Below, one piece after another: positions 38,804-48,466 of a stretch of DNA of 64,000 nt (within the stretch, counting starts at the first letter, position 1; every line of letters starts with the position of its first letter). This DNA is from Cedecea colo. GTDB taxonomy: Bacteria > Pseudomonadota > Gammaproteobacteria > Enterobacterales > Enterobacteriaceae. The DNA is taken from the NCBI RefSeq assembly GCF_011808225.1, contig NZ_SOYS01000001.1, forward strand, positions 758,517-822,516. Direction: 5' to 3'. Below the pieces are notes generated by a model. That model had not been told where the DNA came from and searched no databases. It saw nothing but the letters and a program-made list of their open reading frames with translations. The translations under genes and the position numbers were made by a program.

Positions 38804-38841
38804 AAGCCGAACGGGTTCTCCATAAATCAGGTATAACTCGA

Positions 38842-38857
38842 GATAAAACGTTTTATC
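38842..38857. promoter_or_regulatory. MalI operator, malI-proximal
   Basis: GATAAAACGTTTTATC is a perfect 16-bp palindrome identical to the known MalI operator of E. coli. Confidence 0.9.
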
Positions 38858-38920
38858 CGGATGCGCATATTAAGCGCTATGTCACGTTTTTAATCTGTGA
38901 ACTATCGCGCAATATACTTT

Positions 38921-38936
38921 GGTAAAACGTTTTATC
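38921..38936. promoter_or_regulatory. MalI operator, malX-proximal
   Basis: GGTAAAACGTTTTATC differs from the first operator at one base. A TGTGA half-site (38896) nearby could be part of a CRP site that E. coli malX and malI require. Confidence 0.88.
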
Positions 38937-38991
38937 ATCCAGCCAGTTTCATCTATCACTGTCTTTTATCACTCAGGATACAGGAGTCGTT

Positions 38992-40584
38992 ATGGCGGCT
39001 AATACATCACAAAGAGTTACGCTTTGGGAGTTTTTTCAAAACCTCGGCAAAACCTTCATGCTACCGGTGGCGCTGCTATCATTCTGCGGCATCATGCTCG
39101 GTATCGGCAGCTCGTTAAGCAGCCATGACGTTATTACTCTGCTGCCTGCGCTGGGTAATCCGCTGCTGCAACCGATCTTTATCTGGATGAGTAAAGTCGG
39201 CTCTTTCGCCTTCAGCTTCCTGCCGGTGATGTTCTGTATTGCCATTCCGCTGGGTCTGGCGAGTGAAAATAAAGGCGTTGCCGCCTTCGCCGGTTTTGTC
39301 GGTTATGTAGTGATGAACCTTGGGGTTAACTTCTGGCTGACTGCCAAAGGTATTCTGCCAACTACCGATGCCGCAGTGCTGAAAGCCAACAACGTTCAGA
39401 ACGTGCTGGGCATTCAGTCTATCGATACCGGTATTCTTGGCGCCGTTATCGCCGGTGTGATTGTGGCGATGCTGCATAAACGCTTCCACAATATCCGCCT
39501 GCCCGACGCGCTGGCCTTCTTTGGCGGCACCCGTTTTGTGCCGATTATCACCACCGTTGTGATGGGCCTGATCGGTCTGGTTATTCCCCTGATCTGGCCG
39601 GTATTCGCTGCGGGCATCACCGGCATCGGCAATCTGATTAACAGCGCTGGGATTTTTGGCCCGATGATTTTCGGCACCGGCGAACGTCTGCTGCTGCCGT
39701 TTGGCCTGCAACACATTCTGGTGGCGTTGATCCGCTTTACCGAAGCGGGCGGCACGATGGACGTTTGTGGTCATAGCGTCAGCGGCGCGCTGACTATCTT
39801 CCAGGCGCAGCTAAGTTGCCCAACGGTACAGGGTTTCTCTGAAAGCGCGACCCGCTTCCTGTCGCAGGGCAAAATGCCTGCCTTCCTGGGCGGACTGCCC
39901 GGCGCGGCGCTGGCGATGTATCACTGCGCCCGTCCGGAAAACCGCCACAAAATTAAAGGCCTGCTGATTTCCGGCGTCATTGCCTGCGTGGTTGGCGGCA
40001 CTACGGAACCGCTGGAATTCCTGTTCCTGTTCGTGGCCCCGGTGCTGTACCTCATCCACGCCCTGCTGACCGGGCTTGGCTTTACCATGATGGCGGTGTT
40101 GGGTGTGACTATCGGCAACACCGACGGGAACGTTATCGACTTCGTGGTATTTGGTATCCTGCACGGCCTGTCTACCAAATGGTATATGGTGCCGGTTGTG
40201 GCGGCAGTCTGGTTTGCGGTGTACTACGGTATCTTCCGCTTCGCCATTACCCGCTTTAACATCAAGACGCCGGGCCGCGATATCGACACCACCAGCAGCG
40301 CGGAAAAAGCGCTTGCCGGCCAGGTGGGTAAATCCGGCTACAATGTTCCGGCGATGCTTACGGCACTTGGTGGAGCAGAAAACGTCGTCACGCTGGATAA
40401 CTGCATTACCCGCCTGCGTATGACGGTGAAAGATATGTCGCTGGTTGACAGCGCCGCGCTGAAAAACCTCCGCGCCATCGGCGTTGTACAGCTAAACCAG
40501 CATAATTTACAGGTAGTAATCGGGCCGCAGGTGCAGTCGGTTAAAGATGAAATGGCAAGCCTGATGAGCACGGCTCAGGCGTAA
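38992..40584 (+). CDS. malX: PTS maltose/glucose-type EIICB component MalX
   Basis: A 530-residue membrane permease of the glucose-family phosphotransferase system: about ten membrane helices (EIIC, residues 20-420) and a C-terminal EIIB domain whose phosphorylated cysteine is in VVTLDNCITRLRM. There is no EIIA domain, so it must borrow one (Crr) encoded elsewhere. The start MAANTSQRVTLWEF follows a CAGGAG site. It is the first gene of malXY, controlled by MalI. Confidence 0.96.
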   Translation: MAANTSQRVTLWEFFQNLGKTFMLPVALLSFCGIMLGIGSSLSSHDVITLLPALGNPLLQPIFIWMSKVGSFAFSFLPVMFCIAIPLGLASENKGVAAFAGFVGYVVMNLGVNFWLTAKGILPTTDAAVLKANNVQNVLGIQSIDTGILGAVIAGVIVAMLHKRFHNIRLPDALAFFGGTRFVPIITTVVMGLIGLVIPLIWPVFAAGITGIGNLINSAGIFGPMIFGTGERLLLPFGLQHILVALIRFTEAGGTMDVCGHSVSGALTIFQAQLSCPTVQGFSESATRFLSQGKMPAFLGGLPGAALAMYHCARPENRHKIKGLLISGVIACVVGGTTEPLEFLFLFVAPVLYLIHALLTGLGFTMMAVLGVTIGNTDGNVIDFVVFGILHGLSTKWYMVPVVAAVWFAVYYGIFRFAITRFNIKTPGRDIDTTSSAEKALAGQVGKSGYNVPAMLTALGGAENVVTLDNCITRLRMTVKDMSLVDSAALKNLRAIGVVQLNQHNLQVVIGPQVQSVKDEMASLMSTAQA

Positions 40585-40593
40585 ATCAAAGAG

Positions 40594-40614
40594 CGGGCTT
40601 CGGTGCCCGTTTTT
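40594..40614 (+). terminator. Terminator-like hairpin between malX and malY
   Basis: CGGGC and GCCCG with five T residues in a 42-base gap. It could reduce malY transcription relative to malX. Confidence 0.65.
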
Positions 40615-40626
40615 CTGTGAGGCTCT

Positions 40627-41799
40627 ATGTTTGATTTCTCCGTTCCCGTTGACCGCCACGGCACGTGGTGCACCCAGTGGGATTACGTGGCAGACCGTTT
40701 TGGCGCGGCGGATTTGCTCCCCTTCACCATCTCCGATATGGATTTTCCGACCGCCCCGGTGATTCTCTCGGCGCTGCAACAACGCCTCACGCACGGCGTG
40801 CTCGGCTACAGCCGCTGGAAGAATGACGATTTTATCGGTGCCGTTGCGCACTGGTATCAGCAGCGTTTTAACAGCGCTATCGATCCTGAAAGCCTGGTCT
40901 ACGGTCCCTCCGTTATATATATGGTTTCGCAGTTGATACGACAGTGGTCAGAACCCGGTGACGCGGTGCTTATTCATACCCCGGCCTATGATGCGTTTTA
41001 TAAAGCGATTGAAGGCAACAAGCGCCAGGTATTCAGCGCGCCGCTGCATAATTGTGCCGCAGGCTGGCGGTGTGATATGGCCGCTCTTGAGGTACAGCTC
41101 GCAAAACCGGCATGTAAAATCATGCTGCTGTGCAGCCCGCAAAACCCGACGGGCAAAGTCTGGACGCGTGAAGAGCTGGAAACCATGGCGGAACTATGCG
41201 AACGCTATAACGTGCGCGTTATCAGCGATGAGATTCATATGGATATGGTTTGGGAAGGCCACCAGCACACGCCCTGGAACGCGGTGGGCAAAGGAGCCTG
41301 GGCGCTGTTTACCTCTGGGTCGAAGAGCTTCAATATTCCTGCCCTGACCGGCGCGTATGGACTGATTAACAACGAACAGGATCGCCAGAACTATCTTAGC
41401 ATCCTGAAAGGCCAGCACGGGCTTTCCTCTCCCGCAGTGCTGGCCCTTGTTGCGCATATTGCCGCCTATCGTGAAGGCGAGCCGTGGCTTGACGCCCTGC
41501 GCGCTTATCTGCAAAGTAACCTTGAGTATGTCGCCGCTGCCCTGAATAGCGAGTTTGCGCAACTTAACTGGCGGCCGCCGCAGTCAACCTATCTGGCGTG
41601 GATCGATCTTCGCCCGCTTGGCCTGGAGGATCAGAGGCTGCAAAAAGCGCTCATTGAGCAGCAAAAAGTCGCCATCATGCCGGGATATACCTACGGTGAA
41701 GAGGGAAAAGGATTTATCCGTCTCAATGCCGGTTGCCCGCGAGGGAAGCTTAAGGAAGGCGTAAAAAGGCTGATCGCCGCCATTAAATCTCTGCAATAA
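40627..41799 (+). CDS. malY: Cystathionine beta-lyase / maltose regulator MalY
   Basis: A 390-residue fold-type I PLP enzyme. PLP lysine is K233 in SGSKSFNIPALTGAYG; SDEIHMDM and PQNPTGKVW are the other cofactor segments. MalY has C-S lyase activity and, separately, binds and inhibits the activator MalT, so it damps the maltose regulon. It follows malX in the same operon. Confidence 0.96.
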   Translation: MFDFSVPVDRHGTWCTQWDYVADRFGAADLLPFTISDMDFPTAPVILSALQQRLTHGVLGYSRWKNDDFIGAVAHWYQQRFNSAIDPESLVYGPSVIYMVSQLIRQWSEPGDAVLIHTPAYDAFYKAIEGNKRQVFSAPLHNCAAGWRCDMAALEVQLAKPACKIMLLCSPQNPTGKVWTREELETMAELCERYNVRVISDEIHMDMVWEGHQHTPWNAVGKGAWALFTSGSKSFNIPALTGAYGLINNEQDRQNYLSILKGQHGLSSPAVLALVAHIAAYREGEPWLDALRAYLQSNLEYVAAALNSEFAQLNWRPPQSTYLAWIDLRPLGLEDQRLQKALIEQQKVAIMPGYTYGEEGKGFIRLNAGCPRGKLKEGVKRLIAAIKSLQ

Positions 41800-41804
41800 A
41801 TATA

Positions 41805-41828
41805 GGGGAGGCCGCGCCTCCTTTTATT
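41805..41828 (+). terminator. malXY terminator
   Basis: GGAGGC and GCCTCC separated by CGC, followed by TTTTATTT, directly after malY. Confidence 0.85.
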
Positions 41829-41916
41829 TGCGCAACTTATTATTGCTGGCCAATAGCAATTTACTGGTGAATGTTTTTATACTACTACGCACTTTAATCA
41901 AAAAAAGAGTGCGACC

Positions 41917-42918
41917 ATGATTGATACCACCCTGCCGTTAACCGATTTGCACCGCCACCTTGATGGCAATATTCGTGCACAAACCATTCTCGATCTGGGC
42001 CGCCAGTATAATTTGCCGCTTCCGGCAGCTTCCATAGAAGAGCTAATTCCGCACGTGCAGGTGGTTGAATCCGCACCGGATCTGGTGAGCTTCCTGTCGA
42101 AGCTGGACTGGGGTGTGAAGGTGCTTGCCACCCTTGACGCCTGCCGCCGCGTGGCCCGGGAAAATATTGAAGATGCCGCCCGTAACGGCCTGCATTATGT
42201 CGAGCTGCGTTTCTCGCCGGGCTATATGGCGATGACCCACAACCTGCCGGTTGCGGGCGTCGTTGAAGCTGTTATCGAAGGCGTGCGTGAGGGCTGTCGT
42301 GATTTTGGCGTCGAAGCCCGTTTGATTGGCATTATGAGCCGCACCTTCGGTGAAGCCGCCTGTCAGGCCGAGCTGGAAGCCCTGCTTGCTCATCGCGACC
42401 AGATAACCGCGCTGGATCTGGCGGGCGACGAACTCGGTTTCCCCGGCAGCCTGTTCCTGAGCCATTTTAATCGCGCACGCGACGCAGGCTGGCACATCAC
42501 CGTTCACGCAGGTGAAGCGGCTGGCCCGGAAAGCATCTGGCAGGCAATTCGCGAGCTGGGCGCCGAGCGCATTGGTCACGGCGTTAAGGCGATTGAAGAT
42601 CCGGCGCTGATGGACTTCCTGGCGGAGCAAGGCATCGGTATCGAATCCTGCCTGACATCCAATATTCAGACCAGTACCGTGCCATCACTGGATAAGCATC
42701 CGCTGATCAAATTCCTCGACCACGGCGTACTGGCAACGATTAATACCGACGACCCGGCGGTTCAGGGTATCGATATCGTGCATGAATATACCGTTGCGGC
42801 GCCGCGTGCGGGCCTGAGCGCGGCACAGATGCGTACCGCGCAGGAGAATGGTTTAAAAATTGCCTTCCTCAACGAGGCTGAAAAGCAGGCGTTACTCGCG
42901 AAAGTGCGCGCTGCTTAA
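41917..42918 (+). CDS. add: Adenosine deaminase Add
   Basis: A 333-residue zinc amidohydrolase that converts adenosine and deoxyadenosine to inosine forms. Metal ligands are in [22 protein letters not shown] and NTDDPAVQG, in the order of the TIM-barrel family. It lies after malY as in E. coli, with its own terminator-separated promoter. Confidence 0.98.
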   Translation: MIDTTLPLTDLHRHLDGNIRAQTILDLGRQYNLPLPAASIEELIPHVQVVESAPDLVSFLSKLDWGVKVLATLDACRRVARENIEDAARNGLHYVELRFSPGYMAMTHNLPVAGVVEAVIEGVREGCRDFGVEARLIGIMSRTFGEAACQAELEALLAHRDQITALDLAGDELGFPGSLFLSHFNRARDAGWHITVHAGEAAGPESIWQAIRELGAERIGHGVKAIEDPALMDFLAEQGIGIESCLTSNIQTSTVPSLDKHPLIKFLDHGVLATINTDDPAVQGIDIVHEYTVAAPRAGLSAAQMRTAQENGLKIAFLNEAEKQALLAKVRAA

Positions 42919-42937
42919 CATCACCCACGGCGGCCGG

Positions 42938-43936
42938 TCAGGAAGCGGACTCCAGCCGCCGTTTTTCATTTGCCGTTTTTCGCGCATAACGCTGCGCCAG
43001 CACTGCACAAACCATTAGCTGGATCTGGTGGAAAATCATCAGCGGCAGCACCATCATCCCCACCGCGCTTGCAGGAAACAGGACGTTTGCCATCGGCACG
43101 CCGTTCGCGAGGCTTTTCTTCGAGCCGCAGAAAACGATGGTAATTTCATCGGCGGTATTAAAGCCCAGCAGCCTTGCCGCCCAGGTATTCACCACCAGAA
43201 CAATTGCCAGCAGCCCAATCGAACATCCCAGAATCGCTAACAGGGCGATGCCGTTAACCTGATGCCAGATCCCCTCGACCACCGCTTCGCTAAATGCGAC
43301 GTACACCACCAGCAGAATAGATGAGCGATCCGTCAGGTTGATAAGCTTTTTATGTTTCTCCACCCAGCGGCTTATCAGCGGGCGCGACAGATGGCCAATC
43401 ACAAACGGCACCATCAACTGCATAATGATTTTGCCAATCGCATGCAGCGTATCCGTCGTACCTTGCTGGGTATTCATCAGGGCGCCAACCAGCACCGGCG
43501 ACAGGAAAATCCCCAGGATGCTTGATGCCGAGGCGCTGCAAACCGCAGCCGCCACGTTACCGCCGGCGACAGAAGTAAAAGCGATGGCCGACTGAACCGT
43601 TGCCGGTAGCGCGCAAAGGTAAAGGAAGCCCATATACAGCGGCTGGTTGAGAATAGTCGGCGTCAGGAAACTCATTGCCAGGCCAAGCAGAGGGAATAAC
43701 ACGAAGGTGCTGAGGAATACCACCAGATGCAGTTTCCAGTGTCCCATCCCGGCCACAATCGCCGCACGGGAAAGCTTCGCGCCGTGCATAAAAAACAGCA
43801 GCGCAATGGCAGCCGTGGTCAGATATTCAAAACCCGTTTTGACTCTTCCTTCACAGGGAAACAGCGAGGCCAACACCACAACGGCGATCATCACCAGTAA
43901 AAAATTATCGATTTTCAGACGCTGTAACCAGCCCAT
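42938..43936 (-). CDS. YfeH-like bile acid:sodium symporter-family protein
   Basis: A 332-residue inner-membrane protein with about nine or ten helices. The family motifs ALLFFMHGAKLSR (near 43), LPATVQSAIAFTSVAGGNVAAA (near 108) and VFCGSKKSLANGVPMANV (near 265) are clear and match E. coli YfeH closely, although that gene lies elsewhere. The substrate of this branch (SBF, DUF4137-like) is unknown. It is not part of the core gene order between add and ydgJ and marks the left end of an accessory block. Confidence 0.88.
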   Translation of the reverse strand: MGWLQRLKIDNFLLVMIAVVVLASLFPCEGRVKTGFEYLTTAAIALLFFMHGAKLSRAAIVAGMGHWKLHLVVFLSTFVLFPLLGLAMSFLTPTILNQPLYMGFLYLCALPATVQSAIAFTSVAGGNVAAAVCSASASSILGIFLSPVLVGALMNTQQGTTDTLHAIGKIIMQLMVPFVIGHLSRPLISRWVEKHKKLINLTDRSSILLVVYVAFSEAVVEGIWHQVNGIALLAILGCSIGLLAIVLVVNTWAARLLGFNTADEITIVFCGSKKSLANGVPMANVLFPASAVGMMVLPLMIFHQIQLMVCAVLAQRYARKTANEKRRLESAS

Positions 43937-44398
43937 TCCATATCCTTGCTTTTTTCGTATGACTTCATTTCACTACTTTGCATCAATTTTTTATAACTTG
44001 CGAGTCGGATTTAGCCGCTTAAGAACTTATTTCCATTCCTTAGGGTTATGATAATGTATATTTCGTAATCACCTTTAATTTAAGTGGATTTAGTTATTAT
44101 CGGCAACTCACTCTTCACCTTGAGAATAATCCCAATTCAGTAGATTCAGAACGCATTATTTTTAAATTTAAATGGATTTAAAAATCAGCGCTCTGGCCGC
44201 ATCGCACAACTCATTGTATTAGATGAAAAATAAAAGTAATAACCTATCAAGCCAGCCAAAAAAAAATTATCGCCATTATACTTCAGCGAAAATTTCCCTG
44301 ATTCGTGAATATAAAAACCCTTATTTTCTGGTAGATGCGAAAAGTTAACATACACTAATTATTACGCCGTCCGGCGTTTTATTCAGTGGAGTATGATT
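43937..44398. other. AT-rich intergenic region upstream of the lipoprotein gene
   Basis: About 460 bases, clearly richer in A and T than the neighbours. A hairpin ACGCCG/CGGCGT with a T-run (44364-44379) lies just before the ribosome site of the lipoprotein gene and could be an attenuator. A 41-codon frame at 44223-44348 has no ribosome site and was not accepted. Confidence 0.5.
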
Positions 44399-45595
44399 AT
44401 GCCCTCAAATAACGTAAACCACCTCAGCGCTATTGCGGTGACAGTCCTGCTTGCCCTTTCTCTTTCCGCCTGTAGCGGAGGCGGCGGCGGTTCGCATAAT
44501 ACGGCGAAAAACAACCCAGCCACCGGAAATAACGCCGGCACGGGTTCGGATGGAGGAACCGGCAGCGGCGATGATGGCTCAACCGCCGGTAACGGCGGCG
44601 CTGGCTCAGGTTCAGGAGACAACGGTTCTGGTTCCGCAGGCACAGGCGGCGGTAGCGGAACCGGCGGCGGCAGCGATGGCGGCGGCACCAGTACCGCTTC
44701 GAACAATACGGCAGCAAACAATATTCTCGAGGATACCGGAAACGCGGGTAGCGGCCTTGGCTCAACGCTCACCAGCGTTGGTAGCCAGATTCCCCTCAAC
44801 GACAATCCCGTTACCTCAACCGTTTCTCTGGCTGTCGAAGGTAGCGGAACTGCCGTTACTACCGTTAGCAATGGCATAACCCAGGGCCTGGGTAATGCGG
44901 ATAACGAGAATGGTCTGGGTACAACCTTAACCGGTGCGACAAATACCGTTTCGGGTCTGGGCACGACGGTTTCGTCTATCGGCACTAACCTCGCCAGGAC
45001 TACCGCTACTTCTCCGCTTAGTGGCGTAACAGGAACGGCTGGCGGCGTAGTGGACGCTACCGGCAAAGTGGTGACTTCCACGGGTAACGCGCTGACCTCA
45101 ACCGTGCAAAGTGACGGCGTCACCAGACTCACCACAGCCACCACCGGCGTGGTAAATACCGCCCTGGCGGATACCCAGAAAACCACTCAGGCTGTCGGGG
45201 GCGCGACAGGCCTCGGCACGCCGGTTAACAACCTGTTGACGACGATTGGCACAGGCGTTAGCGATGCGGGCACCAGGGTGGGCAGCAGCACGCCCGCACT
45301 TAATGGCGCGGGACAGCTGGTCAATAACGTCGGTCAGGTTGTGACCGATGCCGGTGGCCTCGTTAAACCAGCGCAGTCATCCGGGAGCAGCGGTCTCTCT
45401 GCTGACGCTTCTGGCACGGTAGATGTCGGTGCAAAAGGGCTGGCGGCGAACGTTGGCGCTACGGTAAACGGCGTCACCACCGGTCTGTCTGCCGCCCTGA
45501 CGACCAACAATACAGACACCACAGCCAACGGCAACACGAGCCCGGTAAACGGACTGACCAGTTCACTCGGTAATCTCTTAACGAAAAAGAAATAG
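44399..45595 (+). CDS. Gly/Ser-rich predicted lipoprotein, probable partner of the TpsB transporter
   Basis: A 398-residue protein not recognised from E. coli. The signal ends at a lipobox LSLSAC with C25; the next residue is serine, so the mature lipoprotein should go to the outer membrane. Residues 26-95 are almost pure Gly/Ser/Thr/Asn/Asp (runs of GSGSGDNGSG type). The rest is made of weak repeats such as GLGTTVSSIGTNL, GTPVNNLLTTIGTGVSDAG and GLTSSLGNLL, with almost no aromatic or Cys residues, ending in KKK. The ATG at 44399 has GGAG seven bases upstream; a second ATG at 44393 is too close. A TpsB gene follows 73 bases later, so it may be the secreted or surface-exposed cargo. No TPS domain is seen. 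Confidence 0.72.
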   Translation: MPSNNVNHLSAIAVTVLLALSLSACSGGGGGSHNTAKNNPATGNNAGTGSDGGTGSGDDGSTAGNGGAGSGSGDNGSGSAGTGGGSGTGGGSDGGGTSTASNNTAANNILEDTGNAGSGLGSTLTSVGSQIPLNDNPVTSTVSLAVEGSGTAVTTVSNGITQGLGNADNENGLGTTLTGATNTVSGLGTTVSSIGTNLARTTATSPLSGVTGTAGGVVDATGKVVTSTGNALTSTVQSDGVTRLTTATTGVVNTALADTQKTTQAVGGATGLGTPVNNLLTTIGTGVSDAGTRVGSSTPALNGAGQLVNNVGQVVTDAGGLVKPAQSSGSSGLSADASGTVDVGAKGLAANVGATVNGVTTGLSAALTTNNTDTTANGNTSPVNGLTSSLGNLLTKKK

Positions 45596-45668
45596 TGCCT
45601 GACACGCATGTTCCCGGCGTAACGGCGGGAGCATGCTTTTGTCCGAGTGCGTGATAAAGGATTTGACG

Positions 45669-47387
45669 ATGAATCATGGAATTAGCGCCGTGCTGCTCTA
45701 TGTTGCAGCTTTGGGCGTTAGCTATGCTGACAGGGCACCAACGCTTATCGATCCTGAAAACCCGGCCAGACCTTCACGGAATATCCCAAACGAGCCGAAC
45801 GCGGAGCACGCAGAACCCCAGGTCACTATTGCTGCCCCACAAACTAACCTGACGCCACAAACGCTCGTCACGGTGAAGCATATCCAGTTCATCGGCGGTA
45901 CACGTTATGCTCTGCCGAGCCTGGTCGCCCCTTTTCGTCCCCTGGTTGGCAAGAAGGTGGCGCTTGCAGAAATTATCGCCCTGACAAATTCCATCACCGA
46001 ACGCTACAGGCAGGACGGCTATCCTCTTTCATATGCTTTTTTACCGCGTGAGAATTTTCAACATGACACGGTACGCATCGTGCTGGTCGAGGGCTATATC
46101 GCCCACAGCGATATTAAGAGTGACAACAAACATACCGGCCTGCGCCTGAGCCGTCTTGCACAACGCATGATGGCGGAAAAACCGCTCCGGCAGGCAACCT
46201 TCGATCGCTACAGCTTGCTGATGGCCCGCACGCCCGCAACGCAGGTTGAGGCAAACGCCAGCTTACCCGATAATATTTATGGCGCAGCCACCATGCAGGT
46301 TGAGGCTAAACAGCCGCACATCTGGGATCTCTCCTCAACCGTGGATTTCCGTAAGGGGCAAAATCTTGCGCTGGTCAATGGGACGCTGAGCAATCTGACC
46401 GGCTATGGCGATCAGCTCGGTCTGGCCACGCTCATCCCGCTAGACAAAGAGACGCGCAAAACTTACTTCGGCACAAACTACCAGCAGTATCTGACCGATA
46501 ATGGCCTGCTGTTGCAGCTTAAAGGCAGCTTTTATCGGGAAGATCCTCGCGATTATACCCCGCTGCTCTACCTGCCGCAGGGCGTTTCCATCGATGCCCG
46601 GCAGAAAGCGACGCAGTACACCGGCGGAATGGCGCTGAGTTATCCGCTGATGCTGGAGCGAAAAAAACAGCTGAGCGTCAATGCCGGGCTGGATTATGTC
46701 GATAAGCGCAATGATTACCTTCTGCGGGCGCAGGGTTTTGGCAATACGCTTGATTTGCCTTCGGTGCACCAGCACGCGCGTTATCCGGCAGCAGAATTCT
46801 CCGTCAACGGTTATCGCGAATTTGATACCGCAAGCTTAGGTTCGCGCCTGACGTTACGTCAGGGGATTGATGCGTTTGGCGCGGACGCTTCGCCCGCACA
46901 GGGAACCGATCTTAACTTTACCCGCTGGAAGGGAAACGCTGAAGCCGCCTGGATATTTATCAAAAACTGGCGGCTAAGCGCTTCGCTGGAAGGCGACTGG
47001 TCAGATAACGATCTGCCGGAGGCCGAGCGTGTCACCTTCGGCGCGCAACGCTTTGGACGTGGCTATCCGGACGGTGAAGCAAGCGGCGATTACGGTTATG
47101 GTGGGCAACTTGAGCTGCGCTATCTTCACGCGCGTAAAGAAGCGCAATGGCTGAAAAGCGTTCAGCCTTATGTCCTGCTGGACGGCGCGCAGACGTGGTT
47201 TAATCAGCAAGGTTATCGACACCAGCGGCTGGCATCCGCCGCTGCGGGCGTGATGCTGGGCGACGATAAACATTATACGGTGGCCGTTGAAGGCGCCCGC
47301 CCTCTGGCCGACAGGCCGAGCGACAGCAATAAGCGTGACTGGCGTTTTAGCCTGACGTTTACCTACAATTTTAATAACCTGCGCTAA
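45669..47387 (+). CDS. TpsB (FhaC/ShlB-type) outer-membrane transporter
   Basis: A 572-residue outer-membrane protein. A signal peptide (MNHGISAVLLYVAALGVSYA) is followed by two POTRA domains at about 66-143 and 145-220 (VKHIQFIGGTRYALP to VRIVLVEGYI is the first), then a 16-strand-type barrel. The loop-6 motif FGRGYPDGE near 460 corresponds to the conserved VRGY/RGY-P of Omp85-family TpsB proteins, and the last residues SLTFTYNFNNLR form the terminal strand. Family members secrete large TpsA exoproteins. No haemagglutinin-like TpsA gene is present, so the upstream lipoprotein is the only candidate cargo. AAGGA precedes the ATG; a longer frame from 45633 has no signal. Confidence 0.88.
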   Translation: MNHGISAVLLYVAALGVSYADRAPTLIDPENPARPSRNIPNEPNAEHAEPQVTIAAPQTNLTPQTLVTVKHIQFIGGTRYALPSLVAPFRPLVGKKVALAEIIALTNSITERYRQDGYPLSYAFLPRENFQHDTVRIVLVEGYIAHSDIKSDNKHTGLRLSRLAQRMMAEKPLRQATFDRYSLLMARTPATQVEANASLPDNIYGAATMQVEAKQPHIWDLSSTVDFRKGQNLALVNGTLSNLTGYGDQLGLATLIPLDKETRKTYFGTNYQQYLTDNGLLLQLKGSFYREDPRDYTPLLYLPQGVSIDARQKATQYTGGMALSYPLMLERKKQLSVNAGLDYVDKRNDYLLRAQGFGNTLDLPSVHQHARYPAAEFSVNGYREFDTASLGSRLTLRQGIDAFGADASPAQGTDLNFTRWKGNAEAAWIFIKNWRLSASLEGDWSDNDLPEAERVTFGAQRFGRGYPDGEASGDYGYGGQLELRYLHARKEAQWLKSVQPYVLLDGAQTWFNQQGYRHQRLASAAAGVMLGDDKHYTVAVEGARPLADRPSDSNKRDWRFSLTFTYNFNNLR

Positions 47388-47390
47388 AAT

Positions 47391-47421
47391 CTGACCCTCG
47401 TCCTGGCCGGACGAGGGTCAG
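47391..47421. terminator. Bidirectional terminator, TpsB gene and ydgJ
   Basis: A perfect 13-bp stem CTGACCCTCGTCC/GGACGAGGGTCAG between the two converging stops, with TTTT on the minus-strand exit. Confidence 0.88.
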
Positions 47422-47425
47422 TCGG

Positions 47426-48466
47426 TTAAGCCAGATTCAGCGTCGCGCGCTTTTTCGCCGACTCAATGCCCAGCTCAATCAGTTCCATTACCTGAATCGC
47501 CTGCGCGGCCGGGACCGGATTTTCACCGTGGCCCGTCAACACATCGCGAATCGCGGCGTAGTAAGCCGGATAATTGCCCGGAACGGTCAGCAGCGTTTGT
47601 TCCACCATTACCTCTCCCTGCGCAAGGGTCAGCACGCCGTCACGCATATCGTAGCCCCAGTCTTCCTGCGGCAGACGCTCGCCTGACTTTAGCCGATCTT
47701 CCTGCGGATCGAGGCCATATTTAACGTAGCTGCCACGGGTGCCGTGCACGATGTAACGCGCAGATTCTGCGGCGGCCAGCAGCGAACCATGCAGCACCAC
47801 GCGGCGTTGCGGGTAGGCCAGCACGGCGTGGAAATAATCCGTTGCCTGGGCGCCCGGACGAAGCTGAGCCAGATCGACGGTTAAGCTCACCGGCAGGCCG
47901 AAGAGATTAAGGGCCTGGTCGATAAGATGCGGCCCCAGATCGTACCAGATACCGCTGCCGACGCCCGCCTGCTCGCGCCAGCGGTTACGCACCTGCGGAC
48001 GGAAGCGGTCGTAATGCGATTCGAACAAGGCGACTTCGCCCAGCGTGCCGTCAGCAAGCAGGGCCTTCAGCGTCAGAAAATCGCTGTCCCAGCGGCGGTT
48101 ATGGAAGACGGACAGCAGCAGGCCGCGGCTTTTCGCCAGCGCATCCAGTTCGCGCGCCTGTGACAACGTCACGGTGAACGGCTTATCGACCACCACATGC
48201 TTGCCCGCCAGCAGCGCCGCCTTCGCCAGCGGGAAGTGGGTATCGTTGGGGGTAGGAACCACAATGAGATCGATATCAGGATCGTTAAACAGATGATGCG
48301 GGTCGGAAACAACAGGCATGGCCGGCCAGTCCGCATGGACTTTAGATTCGTCGCTGCTGGATACCGCCGCAAGCTCCATCCCCGGCGTGCCAACGATGAG
48401 TGGCGCATGGAAAGTCTTACTGGCATAACCGTAGCCGATTAGTCCGACACGAATATTATCACTCAT
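47426..48466 (-). CDS. ydgJ: Gfo/Idh/MocA oxidoreductase YdgJ
   Basis: A 346-residue NAD(P)-dependent oxidoreductase. The dinucleotide-binding loop is RVGLIGYGYASKTFH; the family EKP-type motif appears as VVVDKPFTVT near 95; the C-terminal alpha/beta domain with GSGIWYDLGPHLIDQ carries the substrate-binding histidine. It matches E. coli YdgJ, which is also near add. Its substrate is unknown. Confidence 0.95.
   Translation of the reverse strand: MSDNIRVGLIGYGYASKTFHAPLIVGTPGMELAAVSSSDESKVHADWPAMPVVSDPHHLFNDPDIDLIVVPTPNDTHFPLAKAALLAGKHVVVDKPFTVTLSQARELDALAKSRGLLLSVFHNRRWDSDFLTLKALLADGTLGEVALFESHYDRFRPQVRNRWREQAGVGSGIWYDLGPHLIDQALNLFGLPVSLTVDLAQLRPGAQATDYFHAVLAYPQRRVVLHGSLLAAAESARYIVHGTRGSYVKYGLDPQEDRLKSGERLPQEDWGYDMRDGVLTLAQGEVMVEQTLLTVPGNYPAYYAAIRDVLTGHGENPVPAAQAIQVMELIELGIESAKKRATLNLA

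Noticed and set aside
44044-44071. Partial resemblance to the dif recombination site (shared TGTATA centre)
   Set aside because: Only about 18 of 28 positions agree and the XerD half is poor; a true dif in this family is nearly invariant.
44223-44348. A 41-codon open frame upstream of the lipoprotein gene
   Set aside because: No ribosome site, AT-rich chance composition and no recognisable homology.
44383-45186. A 267-codon frame antisense to the lipoprotein gene, rich in Pro and Val
   Set aside because: It is the reverse reading of Gly/Thr codons, and the plus frame has signal, lipobox and ribosome site.
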